A stretch of DNA of 64,000 nucleotides, taken from NCBI GenBank assembly GCA_964455375.1, contig CAYVXE010000007.1, positions 9,027 through 73,026 on the forward strand, given 5' to 3'. Positions 43,966 through 53,230 of the stretch are shown in pieces. The position numbers were made by a program, and so were the translations under genes. The stretch's first letter is position 1; each line of letters begins with the position of its first letter. Under the pieces are notes generated by a model that ran no database searches, was not told where the DNA came from, and saw only the letters and a list, made by a program, of their open reading frames with translations. The stretch comes from CAYVXE01 sp964455375 (lineage in GTDB: Bacteria > Zhuqueibacterota > Zhuqueibacteria > Oceanimicrobiales > Oceanimicrobiaceae).

Positions 43966-44748
43966 TCAATTAAACATGGATTTCAATTTCCCCAGGAACC
44001 CTTTCTTTAATGGCTGCACCGGCTGTGGTTCCGGGGCAACGATCATCTCACCGGCAAGTAATTTTACTGCATTGTCTTTAAACAGCACGTCGGCACGTTC
44101 AATCCCCCAACCATCGGCAACAGCATCATAGGCCGCGCTCAGTTGCAACGGACGTCTGCGGGTGTTGTGCCCATCGCTGCCAACAAAATGAATTAAATTG
44201 GCATTCAATAAAATCATAGCCGTTTCTTTGACCGGTGTCCCATGACGGCCTAAAATACTTCCGGCGTTCATTTGTAACAATGCACCCCGCTGTACAAATT
44301 CAAACGCCCGATCGGGTTTACGAACAAAACCCATGTTTCTCTCAGGGTGAGCAACCACCGGCACCATGCCCCTGGTAACCAATTCAAAAAATCGGTCGGC
44401 AACAAAACGTGGAATACCCTGCATAGGAAATTCTACCAGAAAATATTTCTTGTTGTCATTGTAGGTTGAAATGGTGTGGTAAAGTTCCATATCGGCCTGC
44501 GCGTAAATTTCCGCACCCAAATGAATCTTAATATCCAGTTTTTCAATGGCGATACGTTCCTGCAATTCTTTGAATTTGGCAATGATCTCTTCTTCACGTT
44601 CATAATCCATATTACTCAAAATATGGTGGGTAACGGCGACCTCTTTTACGCCATCGTCTTCGGCCTGAGCCAGCATCGCCATGGTCTCTTCCCAACTGGC
44701 AGAACCATCGTCGATCTGCGGTAAAACATGTGAATGAATGTCGATCAA
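43966..44748 (-). CDS. PHP-family tyrosine phosphatase (CpsB/YwqE-like)
   Basis: 260 residues. The PHP metal-binding motif H5-S-H7 is at the N-terminus with D-D-G-S near 17 and H-P-E-R-N near residue 127, the layout of manganese-dependent tyrosine phosphatases CpsB/CapC/YwqE. In capsule systems these dephosphorylate the bacterial tyrosine kinase that controls polysaccharide export. No such kinase or Wzy gene is close, so the partner is unknown. The C-terminus has a basic tail (LKKGFLGKLKSMFN). Ends about 20 bases before the GGGP synthase gene upstream begins. Confidence 0.88.
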   Translation of the reverse strand: MIDIHSHVLPQIDDGSASWEETMAMLAQAEDDGVKEVAVTHHILSNMDYEREEEIIAKFKELQERIAIEKLDIKIHLGAEIYAQADMELYHTISTYNDNKKYFLVEFPMQGIPRFVADRFFELVTRGMVPVVAHPERNMGFVRKPDRAFEFVQRGALLQMNAGSILGRHGTPVKETAMILLNANLIHFVGSDGHNTRRRPLQLSAAYDAVADGWGIERADVLFKDNAVKLLAGEMIVAPEPQPVQPLKKGFLGKLKSMFN

Positions 44749-44770
44749 AATACCTCCATATCACGGTTAA

Positions 44771-45511
44771 CTACTGGTGAATTGCAGCAGCAAACTCCTT
44801 GATCAGGTTTAGTTTATTTTTATTCTCAAGTATATTCCCAGTCACCACAAAAGATGCCCCTGCCTGCACTTTGCGGTGTGCTTCCTCCGGTGTCCGGATA
44901 CCGCCACCGACGATAAGAGGACATGAAATATAATCCCTAACCTCCCTGATCATATCCTCGGGAACAGATTGCTTTGCGCCGCTTCCAGCCTCCAGGTAAA
45001 CCATTCTCATGCCAAAATATTCCGCAGCAAGAGCTGTAGCCTTAGCGATATCAGTTTTATTGCGCGGAACCGGACGTGTGTTGCTCATAAACTCCGCAGA
45101 GGTCGTATTTCCAGATTCAATAAGCATATAGCCCACAGAAATCGCTTCGATGCCAAGAGCCTTAATGACTGGTGCGGCTTTGACCTGTTCACCGATTAAA
45201 AATGCCGGATTCCGACCACTGATTAAAGAAAGAAAAAACAGCGCATCGGCGTATTTTGAAACCTGCGTCTGACTGCCGGGAAAAATAATCAGCGGAATGT
45301 CAATTTTCTGCTTCAAGAGACGAATTAGAGCGTCAAAGGAAGATGACATGAGAAGACTGCCGCCTACCAAAATTGCATCGGCTCCATCTTCAGATGCACG
45401 GATTGCCACGTCTGACAATTGTTCCGTTCGCCATTTATCCGGATCGATGAGGACGAAGTATCCGGCGCCCTTGGATTCCTTAATCTGTAAAAGTCTTTCA
45501 AAGATTGTCAA
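44771..45511 (-). CDS. geranylgeranylglyceryl/heptaprenylglyceryl phosphate synthase
   Basis: 246 residues, a TIM-barrel prenyltransferase of the PcrB/GGGPS family. Family motifs are I-D-P-D-K at 18-22, V-G-G-S near 49, F-P-G-S near 77, Y-L-E-A-G-S-G near 172 and G-G-G-I-R-T near 203. The enzyme makes the ether bond between sn-glycerol-1-phosphate and a polyprenyl diphosphate. Group II forms occur in some FCB bacteria, where the product can feed archaeal-type or mixed ether lipids. G1P dehydrogenase and DGGGP synthase genes are not in this window. Start overlaps no neighbour; alaS lies 102 bases upstream. Confidence 0.9.
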   Translation of the reverse strand: MTIFERLLQIKESKGAGYFVLIDPDKWRTEQLSDVAIRASEDGADAILVGGSLLMSSSFDALIRLLKQKIDIPLIIFPGSQTQVSKYADALFFLSLISGRNPAFLIGEQVKAAPVIKALGIEAISVGYMLIESGNTTSAEFMSNTRPVPRNKTDIAKATALAAEYFGMRMVYLEAGSGAKQSVPEDMIREVRDYISCPLIVGGGIRTPEEAHRKVQAGASFVVTGNILENKNKLNLIKEFAAAIHQ

Positions 45512-45531
45512 AGAAACATTCCTTAACAGTT

Positions 45532-45564
45532 AAAAAGTAGTCCCATTTTCTGCGGCGACTACTT
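45532..45564 (-). terminator. rho-independent terminator after alaS
   Basis: On the minus strand AAGTAGTC (45,564-45,557) pairs perfectly with GACTACTT (45,542-45,535), with a 14-base loop and T residues just after. It lies 50 bases after the alaS stop. Confidence 0.7.
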
Positions 45565-45613
45565 CAGGCAAACAGAATTCACCTTACTTTATAGATTAAG
45601 CCGGTTAGAACTA

Positions 45614-48247
45614 TCACGTTAAAAGTGATGAAATAATCTCCGGAACCTGTTCTAACGCGTCTTCTATTTTCTCGATTTCTCTTGCACCGGCAAGCGCCAT
45701 ATGCGGTCTGCCGCCACCACCGCCACCGGCGATAGCTGCAACCCGCTTCACGATGTCGCCGGCTTTTAGTTTTTTCTCTGAAATCAAATCGTCGGTCACC
45801 ACGCAAACAAACGAAACCTTTCCATTGACAACCGAACTTAAAACTCCGACGCCCGACCCCAATTTGTTTCGTAATGTGTCACTAATCTGTTTCAGTTCGT
45901 CCACATGGTCACTCTTTATTTTTGCAGAAACAATCTTAAACCCATTCATGGTCTGTGCATTCTGAATCAGTTGCGCGATCTCCTGACCTGCGGAGCCAAG
46001 GCGCAACTGTTTCACTTCTTTTTCCAGTTGATGTTTTGCATTTACCAGAGCATCGATTTTGTTTAAAATTTCATCCCCTTTGCAATTCAACCGCTCCTCA
46101 ATGCATCGGGTCAACTCTTTTTCACGCCGCAAGATTTCATCTGCTTTCTGTCCGGTAACGGCTTCCAATCGCCGAATTCCGGCTGCGGCACTGGACTCCG
46201 AAATCAGCCGGAAATAGCCAATTTCACCCGTGTGGTTTAAATGCGTGCCGCCACACAGCTCCATGCTGAAATCCCCGACCTTAACCACGCGCACATGTTC
46301 ACCGTATTTTTCTTCGAAAATCGCCATAGCACCCATTGCGCGCGCTTCAACAAAGGTTTTTTGCAGTGTTTCAACCTGAATGTCCTCGCGAACTTTTTCA
46401 TTGATCCGGGCTTCAATCTTCTCAAGCTCATCCACTGCAATTTTCTTAAAATGTGTGACATCAAAACGCAAGTACTCCGGGGAAACCAGCGACCCAGCTT
46501 GTGTGACATGGGTACCCAACGTCTCCCTTAAGGCTTTGTGCAGTAAGTGAGTTGCCGTATGGTTACGTGCCGTTGCTTTTCGCCTTATTCTGTCCACAAC
46601 AGCATGCACCGCTGCATTTTTAATGGAATTACCTTCCACAAATTTCCCGATGTGTACGTAGGTTCCACCATCACGAACGGTGTCTTCGATTTTTAATTTG
46701 AACCCATCACCGACTATTTCACCCTGGTCACCGATTTGGCCACCTGCCTCTCCATAAAAAGGCGTCTGGTCTAAAGTGAGAAAAACTTTATCGCGGTCTA
46801 TGAAGTAACGCCGTATTTTTGCTTCACTTTCCAACTGATCGTAGCCGACAAATTTTGAATCTTCACCTTTGGTCAATTCATGCCAGATGCCATAGTCAAA
46901 TTCCGTTGAGTAGCTCCATTTCCCGGCTTTTCTGGCGCGCGCTTTTTGTTCATCCATGGCATTTTTAAATCCCGATTCATCCACAGTGAAATCGATCTGC
47001 CGTGCCATGACCTGAGTTAAATCCAAAGGAAAACCATACGTGTCATAGAGCCGGAAAGCATCTTCTCCGGGAATTTCCTGCTCGCCCGATTTTTTCAACT
47101 TGCCGACGATTTTATCGAAAATTTCAAGACCGCGATCCAGTGTACTGTTGAAACTTTCTTCCTCAGCCTTTACCACCATGGAGATAAAATTGTGCTTCTC
47201 TTTGATTTCCGGAAAAGCATCTCCCATAATATCCACCAGAGTGGGCACCAGTTTATAGATGAACGGCTCCTGCATATTCAGGTTGCGTCCAAAACGCGCC
47301 GCTCTTCTCAGGATTCGACGCAAGACGTAACCGCGCCCTTCATTGGACGGCATGGCGCCATCGGCAATGGCAAAAGAAAGCGCACGAATATGATCCGCAA
47401 TGACCCGGTGAGCAAAGCCTTTCTCATCCGCTGCATAGGGCACACCGGTCAATTCATTCAACTGGTCGAGGAGAGGCGTAAACAGATCGGTGTCATAATT
47501 GGAGGTGGACCCGTTCAGCACAGCGAGAATACGCTCAAACCCCATGCCGGTATCCACGTGTTTTTGCGGCAAAGAGTGCAGTTTGCTTGCTTTATCGCGA
47601 TTGTATTGAATAAACACCAGATTCCAGATTTCGATGACATTCGGGTCACCGGCGTTTACTAATTTTCCTCCGGATTGATCAGGGGTGAGGTCGATATGAA
47701 TTTCCGAGCACGGCCCGCAGGGACCGGTATTGCCCATTTCCCAGAAATTATCCTTTTTACCAAACCTGAGAACGTGATCCGGTTTGATATCCGTCATCTG
47801 TTTCCAGAGATTTTCGGCTTCTTCATCTGCATCTAACCCGTCTGCTGTATCGCCGCCAAACACCGTGGCGTAAAGACGCTCTTTTTCAATGCCCCACACA
47901 TCGGTCAGCAATTCCCAGGCCCAGGTAATCGCTTCTTTTTTAAAGTAATCACCAAAGGACCAGTTGCCCAGCATCTCAAAAAATGTGTGGTGGTAGGTAT
48001 CAAATCCCACATCTTCCAGGTCATTGTGTTTGCCGCTGACGCGAATGCACTTCTGGGTATCGGCTGCCCGGTTGTAGCGCCGGGTTTCCTGGCCTAAAAA
48101 AATATTTTTAAACTGATTCATGCCCGCGTTGACAAAGAGAAGTGTCGGATCATCAAAAGGGACCACCGGCGCGCTGGGCACGATTTCGTGTTTTTTTTCT
48201 TTAAAAAAATCTAAAAATGCCTGCCTGAGTTCTGTTGATTTCATCAT
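45614..48247 (-). CDS. alaS: alanine--tRNA ligase
   Basis: 877 residues, normal. The class II catalytic domain (about 1-240), editing domain with H-T-A-T-H near residue 565 and C-G-G-T-H near 663, and the C-terminal dimerisation domain (DHHA1-type GGGGGGRPHMALAGA) are all visible. It charges tRNA-Ala and edits Ser/Gly-tRNA-Ala; a tRNA-Ala(CGC) gene is at 56,274-56,346. Tandem ATGs at 48,247 and 48,244. It follows recX. Confidence 0.97.
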   Translation of the reverse strand: MMKSTELRQAFLDFFKEKKHEIVPSAPVVPFDDPTLLFVNAGMNQFKNIFLGQETRRYNRAADTQKCIRVSGKHNDLEDVGFDTYHHTFFEMLGNWSFGDYFKKEAITWAWELLTDVWGIEKERLYATVFGGDTADGLDADEEAENLWKQMTDIKPDHVLRFGKKDNFWEMGNTGPCGPCSEIHIDLTPDQSGGKLVNAGDPNVIEIWNLVFIQYNRDKASKLHSLPQKHVDTGMGFERILAVLNGSTSNYDTDLFTPLLDQLNELTGVPYAADEKGFAHRVIADHIRALSFAIADGAMPSNEGRGYVLRRILRRAARFGRNLNMQEPFIYKLVPTLVDIMGDAFPEIKEKHNFISMVVKAEEESFNSTLDRGLEIFDKIVGKLKKSGEQEIPGEDAFRLYDTYGFPLDLTQVMARQIDFTVDESGFKNAMDEQKARARKAGKWSYSTEFDYGIWHELTKGEDSKFVGYDQLESEAKIRRYFIDRDKVFLTLDQTPFYGEAGGQIGDQGEIVGDGFKLKIEDTVRDGGTYVHIGKFVEGNSIKNAAVHAVVDRIRRKATARNHTATHLLHKALRETLGTHVTQAGSLVSPEYLRFDVTHFKKIAVDELEKIEARINEKVREDIQVETLQKTFVEARAMGAMAIFEEKYGEHVRVVKVGDFSMELCGGTHLNHTGEIGYFRLISESSAAAGIRRLEAVTGQKADEILRREKELTRCIEERLNCKGDEILNKIDALVNAKHQLEKEVKQLRLGSAGQEIAQLIQNAQTMNGFKIVSAKIKSDHVDELKQISDTLRNKLGSGVGVLSSVVNGKVSFVCVVTDDLISEKKLKAGDIVKRVAAIAGGGGGGRPHMALAGAREIEKIEDALEQVPEIISSLLT

Positions 48248-48282
48248 TTCAAGAACATACTACTTTCAATTTTTACTAATTC

Positions 48283-48918
48283 TTATAGAATCGATTCAAG
48301 AACCTGCTTAATCGTCTCCCAATCAAAACCACGTCTGAATAAAAAATCCGACAGACGTTTTCTCTTTTGTACCTTCTCCAAATGTTCATACCGGGGCAGC
48401 CGTTTACAAGCAAGTTTCCTGGCAAGGTCGGTCTCATCAACATCTGAATAGATTTTGTCTAAAACGGTGTCAACCATCTCTTTGTTCACACCTCGCTGCA
48501 CAAGTTCCCGGCTCAAATATCGTTTTCCCACAGATTTAGCGGCCAAACGATTGCTGGCAAAAGAACGGGCGAATTCCAAATCATCGAGATGGCCCGCGGC
48601 CTTTAACTCATCAATCACCTGTTGAATTAACGATTTTTCAAACCCCTTACGGTTTAATTTTACAGTCAGTTCTCTTTGGCTGTGAGCTCGCCTTGCCAGA
48701 TATTCATACGCCTTGTCCAAAACCCGTTTTCTTTCTTCACGACAGAGAAGGTTCTCAACATCTTGTTGATGCAGAACATCCCCTTTTTTTAAATGATATT
48801 TATTCGCGAGAAAACCATCCAAACCGAAAGCAAATTCATGATCGATAAAAATGGAAACACGGTTATTATGTCGCCTTTGTCGTTGAATATCCGTTATTTT
48901 ACCACCGTATTTGTGCAT
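48283..48918 (-). CDS. recX: RecA regulator RecX
   Basis: 211 residues, helical, basic, with the repeat pattern of RecX (A-Y-E-Y-L-A-R-R-A-H-S-Q-R-E-L near 85-100, and DDLEFARSFASNRL). RecX lowers or shapes RecA filament activity. It lies 20 bases downstream of recA, as in many bacteria, and 35 upstream of alaS. Confidence 0.92.
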   Translation of the reverse strand: MHKYGGKITDIQRQRRHNNRVSIFIDHEFAFGLDGFLANKYHLKKGDVLHQQDVENLLCREERKRVLDKAYEYLARRAHSQRELTVKLNRKGFEKSLIQQVIDELKAAGHLDDLEFARSFASNRLAAKSVGKRYLSRELVQRGVNKEMVDTVLDKIYSDVDETDLARKLACKRLPRYEHLEKVQKRKRLSDFLFRRGFDWETIKQVLESIL

Positions 48919-48938
48919 TTCCTCATGAAAGAAATTTA

Positions 48939-50164
48939 TCAGTTGTTCTCACTGACGGCTGCTGCTTTGCCTTGTTTCCCGTTGGCTTCTGAAGATTCTG
49001 TTTTCTTCTCCAGCAATCCAAGCGTTTCCCGCACCTGCCGGTTAATTTTTTTCAAAATATCTTTATTTTCCTGCAAATACCGCTTGACGTTCTCGCGTCC
49101 CTGTCCCAAACGCTCATCACCGTACGAAAACCAGGTGCCGCTTTTCTGAACGATGTCATATTTCACCGCCAGGTCCACAAGATCGCCTTCACGGGAAATA
49201 CCGGTGCCGTACATGATGTCAAACTCAGCTTCACGAAACGGTGGAGCAACTTTGTTTTTAACAACTTTAACGCGTGTCCGGTTTCCAATAATGTGCTCGG
49301 CATCTTTGATAGAGGCCGTGCGCCGGATATCCATACGCACAGTAGAATAAAATTTCAACGCCCGGCCGCCTGTGGTCGTTTCCGGATTGCCGAACATGAC
49401 GCCGATTTTCTCACGAATTTGGTTAATAAAAATGCAACAAGTATGCGACTTGCTGACAATTCCGGCCAGTTTACGCATGGCCTGCGACATCAGGCGCGCC
49501 TGCAGACCCATTTGCGCATCTCCCATTTCGCCTTCGATTTCCGCTTTCGGGACCAGTGCGGCTACCGAGTCGATGACGATGACATCCAGCGCGCCACTAC
49601 GCACCAGGGTTTCCGTAATCTCCAGCGCCTGCTCACCTGTATCGGGTTGGGAGATGAGGAGATTATCCGTATCCACACCGAGATTTCTTGTATATTTGGC
49701 ATCCAGGGCATGTTCTGCATCTATAAAGGCTGCCAAACCGCCTCGCTTCTGCGCTTCTGCGATGATATGCAGAGTCAACGTGGTCTTTCCGGAAGACTCC
49801 GGCCCGTACACTTCGATGATTCGCCCGCGCGGCACACCGCCAATCCNNNNNNNNNNNNNNNNNNNNNNNNNNNNNNNNNNNNNNNNNNNNNNNNNNNNNN
49901 NNNNNNNNNNNNNNNNNNNNNNNNNNNNNNNNNNNNNNNNNNNNNNGAAGACTCCGGCCCGTACACTTCGATGATTCGCCCGCGCGGCACACCGCCAATC
50001 CCAAGCGCCACATCCAGCGAAATCGACCCGGTAGGGATGGCTTCAATATCAACCTTCCATTTATCATCGCCCAACCGCATGATCGAGCCTTTGCCGAAGT
50101 TACGATCGATCTGACTCATTGCCAGTTCCAGGGCTTTTTGCTTCTCGTTTTGATCCTCACTCAT
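48939..50164 (-). CDS. recA: recombinase RecA (interrupted by an assembly gap)
   Basis: The N-terminus (MSEDQNEKQKALELAMSQID, then FGKGSIMRLGDD) and all downstream parts are present, but the scaffold has 100 Ns at 49,847-49,946 flanked by the same 55 bp twice. Removing one copy and the Ns gives a continuous 356-residue protein with Walker A G-P-E-S-S-G-K-T, loop L1/L2 regions and the charged C-terminal tail. A strong GGAGGGAAGATT leader precedes the ATG. RecA drives homologous recombination and the SOS response. Coordinates include 155 artefactual bases. Confidence 0.95.
49792..49846. repeat. left copy of 55-bp direct repeat at assembly gap 2
   Basis: Identical to 49,947-50,001, flanking a gap of exactly 100 Ns inside recA. 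Frame and length of recA are restored when one copy is removed. Confidence 0.97.
49847..49946. other. assembly gap of 100 N
   Basis: Default-size spacer of 100 undetermined bases; the flanking 55-bp identity shows the contigs overlap, so no sequence is really missing here. Confidence 0.98.
49947..50001. repeat. right copy of 55-bp direct repeat at assembly gap 2
   Basis: Second copy of the unit at 49,792-49,846. Confidence 0.97.
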
Positions 50165-50183
50165 AATCTTCCCTCCATAATGT

Positions 50184-50744
50184 TTATTTCAATCTGTATT
50201 TAACCAAAGGTGTGTAGACCGCTCCTTTGGGATGTAATTGGCTCTGCATTAAAACGACCTCATGTACATTCTGGTCACCACACGTAAATGGGTTGTTTAA
50301 AAAATTCTCCACAAAATGACGACTTAACGGCGCCTTCACCCTGCCGAGCGTCAAATGTGGTTTAAACAAACGTTTCTCTTTAGTAAACCCCACATGATTC
50401 AAATGGTCATGGACTTTTTCCGCCAGACCTAACAACTCATCGCTCAAGTCTTGTACGCCAACCCACAAAACACGCGGCCTTTTCGACGATGGAAAAAGTC
50501 CCACTCCCTGAATCGAAATAGAAAATGAGGCAATCGGCTCAGTAACCATCTGTAACTGACTTGCAATATCGTCAATTTGGTTTTGTTCAATCTCACCCAA
50601 AAACTTCAGCGTCAAATGAATGTTTTGGGATTTCGTCCAGCTTACCGGCTCGGATGAACGTTTTAATTCTGCCTGAAAAGTATCGATTTTTTGGCGAATC
50701 TCTTCTGCGATTTCAATGGCGATAAATGCACGTATGGGAGCCAT
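50184..50744 (-). CDS. thpR: RNA 2',3'-cyclic phosphodiesterase (2H family)
   Basis: 186 residues with the two H-x-T motifs that define the 2H phosphoesterases: H43-L-T45 (HLTLKFLGE) and a second HLTL near residue 130 (HLTLGRVK). The normal length and the R-A-F-I-A-I start fit ThpR/LigT. It lies 19 bases downstream of recA's start on the upstream side, between cinA and recA, an order found in several bacteria. Confidence 0.92.
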   Translation of the reverse strand: MAPIRAFIAIEIAEEIRQKIDTFQAELKRSSEPVSWTKSQNIHLTLKFLGEIEQNQIDDIASQLQMVTEPIASFSISIQGVGLFPSSKRPRVLWVGVQDLSDELLGLAEKVHDHLNHVGFTKEKRLFKPHLTLGRVKAPLSRHFVENFLNNPFTCGDQNVHEVVLMQSQLHPKGAVYTPLVKYRLK

Positions 50745-50868
50745 ATAACCTGCATTTGAGTTTCAATTGTGCTTGATTCGAAAACGCATCTTCCTACCTG
50801 TTATTTAGACCGGTAACCGCCGCATTCAGAATGACACCTTTTGTGAAAAAAAGGATGTTTTCGGTCAA

Positions 50869-52119
50869 TCATGACTTAGACAACGCGTTTGAATCTGACA
50901 GCGTACGCCGTAACAAATTCAACGCGGCTTGCACCGTACGCTCCTTATTCATCAGCCGGTCTTTGGTGAAGACAAACTTTTTGCTAAAGGCCTTTTCCTT
51001 ATAGGTCAAACCTACATAAACCAACCCCACCGGTTTTTCCGGCGTTCCGCCTGTGGGACCGGCGATGCCGGTGGTGGACAACCCGATGTCGGTACCCGCC
51101 GCTTCTCTTACGCCCCGCGCCATTTCCACTGCAGTTTCATCGCTCACCGCGCCAAATTTTTCCAGCGTTTTTGCGGAAACATGCAGACAGTCCATTTTCG
51201 CTTCATTACTGTAGGTCACAAACCCGCGTTCAAAATAGCCCGAACTTCCGGAAACGTTTGTCAGCCGGTTTGCAAGCATACCGCCCGTACAGGATTCAGC
51301 CACAGCAAGAGTTAAACGCTTCTCCATGAGCTGTTTTGCCACAAATTCTTCAAGGTCCTCAAAGTCGTACCCATAAATGTACGGGCCGGCTTTCTGTTGA
51401 ACCATCCGAAGAGCTTTATCCAGATTTGCCGTGCACGTCTCTTTGTTTGTGCCGACAACCGTTAAACGAATATCCACGCCGGTTGTTTTGGGAAGAAACG
51501 CGACTTTGGCAAACCGTTCAATTTCAGCTATATTGCCGATACGCTCAAATAAGGTCGACTCCGGTATTCCCGTGGTGCGAATGGTTTTCATTAAGATTGT
51601 TTTTCCGGAATCCCGTAAAAGCGGGAACACGGTTTCTTCTCCCATGGCGCGCATTTCCGCAGGGACACCCGGCAAAACAATACACTTCTTCCCATTTTTT
51701 TCAAAGATCAATCCCGGCGCTGTCCCCAGTGAATTGCCGATAATTTTCGCTTTTTCCGGGACGTAGGCCTGCTCTTCATTCGCTGCGACCATGTCCACCC
51801 CACGCTTGTCAAATTCCTGTTTCAACCTCTGCAAAATGTCGGGTTTATAAATCATTGCAGAGTTAAAAAACCTCGCCGTCACGGTTTTGGTGATATCATC
51901 GTGAGTTGGACCAAGCCCGCCGGTGGTAATGACGCAATCACTGCGTTTCATCGCCGTTGCCAATGCGTTGGTTAAATCAGTTGCATCATCGCCAACTGTG
52001 GTTACCCATTTCACCACCAACCCCAGGGCGGTGAGATGTTTTGACAAATACGTGGCATTGGTATTCACCGTCTGCCCGAGCAAAAGTTCATCGCCGATAG
52101 AAATAATTTCGATGTTCAT
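50869..52119 (-). CDS. cinA: CinA family protein, NMN amidohydrolase / competence-damage type
   Basis: 416 residues from the chosen start. The N-terminal MoCF-like domain (GDELLLGQTVNTNATYL, TTGGLGPTHDD) and the C-terminal PncC-type amidohydrolase domain (AVAESCTGGMLANRLTNVSGSS) are both present. The start at 52,119 begins with the family-typical MNIEIISIGDEL; an ATG at 52,128 overlaps the pgpA stop (TGATG) and may be used instead. A longer frame extends into pgpA and is not believable. It follows pgpA and precedes thpR and recA. Confidence 0.92.
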   Translation of the reverse strand: MNIEIISIGDELLLGQTVNTNATYLSKHLTALGLVVKWVTTVGDDATDLTNALATAMKRSDCVITTGGLGPTHDDITKTVTARFFNSAMIYKPDILQRLKQEFDKRGVDMVAANEEQAYVPEKAKIIGNSLGTAPGLIFEKNGKKCIVLPGVPAEMRAMGEETVFPLLRDSGKTILMKTIRTTGIPESTLFERIGNIAEIERFAKVAFLPKTTGVDIRLTVVGTNKETCTANLDKALRMVQQKAGPYIYGYDFEDLEEFVAKQLMEKRLTLAVAESCTGGMLANRLTNVSGSSGYFERGFVTYSNEAKMDCLHVSAKTLEKFGAVSDETAVEMARGVREAAGTDIGLSTTGIAGPTGGTPEKPVGLVYVGLTYKEKAFSKKFVFTKDRLMNKERTVQAALNLLRRTLSDSNALSKS

Positions 52120-52127
52120 GTTTACCA

Positions 52128-52580
52128 TCAGGCTGCAAAGAAATAATGTAGTGCCTGCAGGCAAATCAATGCCTGGATTCCTGCCACTGCATCGTCTGTC
52201 ATGACCCCCCAACCACCGGGAAGCTTTTCAGCATTTCTTGCCGGAAACAATTTTACAATATCAAACAATCTAAAAAGAATAAAACCAATCGCAAGCCAAT
52301 TCAAACTTTTTTCGATAGCCGTCAGCGTGATCAACATGCCGACAACTTCATCAATGACAATAATAGGATTGTCTTTTTTGTCTGACCATTTTTCAATTTT
52401 GGCTGCAGACCACACACCAAGAAAAAAGAGTACGATGAGCAGAATGCCGAAAACAAGCGGATTTTTCTCTGGCAACAGCCAGTAGATGAAAACAGCCAGG
52501 AGGCTCCCTGCGGTTCCCGGAGCAAAAGGTGAATATCCTGTGTAGAGACCGGTGGCCAAAAGGCGGGTAATCGTTTTCAT
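52128..52580 (-). CDS. pgpA: phosphatidylglycerophosphatase A
   Basis: 150 residues with four membrane helices. The N-terminal G-Y-S-P-F-A-P-G-T-A-G-S motif and the DDAVAGIQA segment near residue 130 are typical of PgpA, which dephosphorylates phosphatidylglycerophosphate. It directly follows pgsA (no gap), which makes its substrate, so both steps of phosphatidylglycerol synthesis are here together. Confidence 0.93.
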   Translation of the reverse strand: MKTITRLLATGLYTGYSPFAPGTAGSLLAVFIYWLLPEKNPLVFGILLIVLFFLGVWSAAKIEKWSDKKDNPIIVIDEVVGMLITLTAIEKSLNWLAIGFILFRLFDIVKLFPARNAEKLPGGWGVMTDDAVAGIQALICLQALHYFFAA

Positions 52581-53198
52581 TTAGCGAACGTTGGTTGGAA
52601 CAAAAACACGGTAAAATGCGATGGCCAGACTTTTAAGGTGAACACGGTTATCAATGAGATAGCTCACTCCCGAAGTGACCGTGTACAATGTAACAAACAG
52701 CATTATATTGTAGAGCAAATTAAATTTTTCACCAATCGTTAGCAAAAGAGAAGATTGATCGGGCGAGGCTTCAGAAGTGAGCATCCAGGAAAAAATAAAA
52801 TAAATAGCCAGCATTTGCGATGCGGTTTTCCATTTTGCAAAGTTGCTTGTTTCAATTTGCTTACCCTTAGAAATAGTATAAGACCTTAGGGCTGTGATAA
52901 TCACATCCCGCAGGGCAATAGCGATGAACATCCAGAGTTCAACATAGCCAAGGTAACAAAACATGCCAAAGGCGGTGGAAACCAACAATTTATCTGCAAG
53001 CGGATCCAAATATTTTCCGGTGGGGGTGATATGGCCATATTTTCTGGCTAAATAGCCATCGTACCAATCCGTAAAAGAAGCCACAAAGAAGACAAAAAAG
53101 GATGCATATTTAAACGTAATTGCCTGGAATGTTAACAAAACAGCAAATAACGGTGTTAACACAATTCGTAAAACAGTTAATTGATTCGGCAATGACAT
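52581..53198 (-). CDS. pgsA: CDP-diacylglycerol--glycerol-3-phosphate 3-phosphatidyltransferase
   Basis: 205 residues. The CDP-alcohol phosphatidyltransferase motif D-G-x2-A-R-x8-G-x3-D-x3-D is seen near 44-66 (YDGYLARKYG then GKYLDPLAD). Several membrane helices follow. It makes phosphatidylglycerophosphate from CDP-diacylglycerol. The stop abuts the start of pgpA, and recR lies 32 bases upstream. Confidence 0.93.
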   Translation of the reverse strand: MSLPNQLTVLRIVLTPLFAVLLTFQAITFKYASFFVFFVASFTDWYDGYLARKYGHITPTGKYLDPLADKLLVSTAFGMFCYLGYVELWMFIAIALRDVIITALRSYTISKGKQIETSNFAKWKTASQMLAIYFIFSWMLTSEASPDQSSLLLTIGEKFNLLYNIMLFVTLYTVTSGVSYLIDNRVHLKSLAIAFYRVFVPTNVR

Positions 53199-53230
53199 AC
53201 GTCTTTTTAACCTTTAAACGTTCTTTGGTC

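Noticed and set aside
50869..52212. longer cinA start at 52,212
   Set aside because: The extra 31 residues lie inside pgpA and do not resemble the family; the start at 52,119 or 52,128 fits it.
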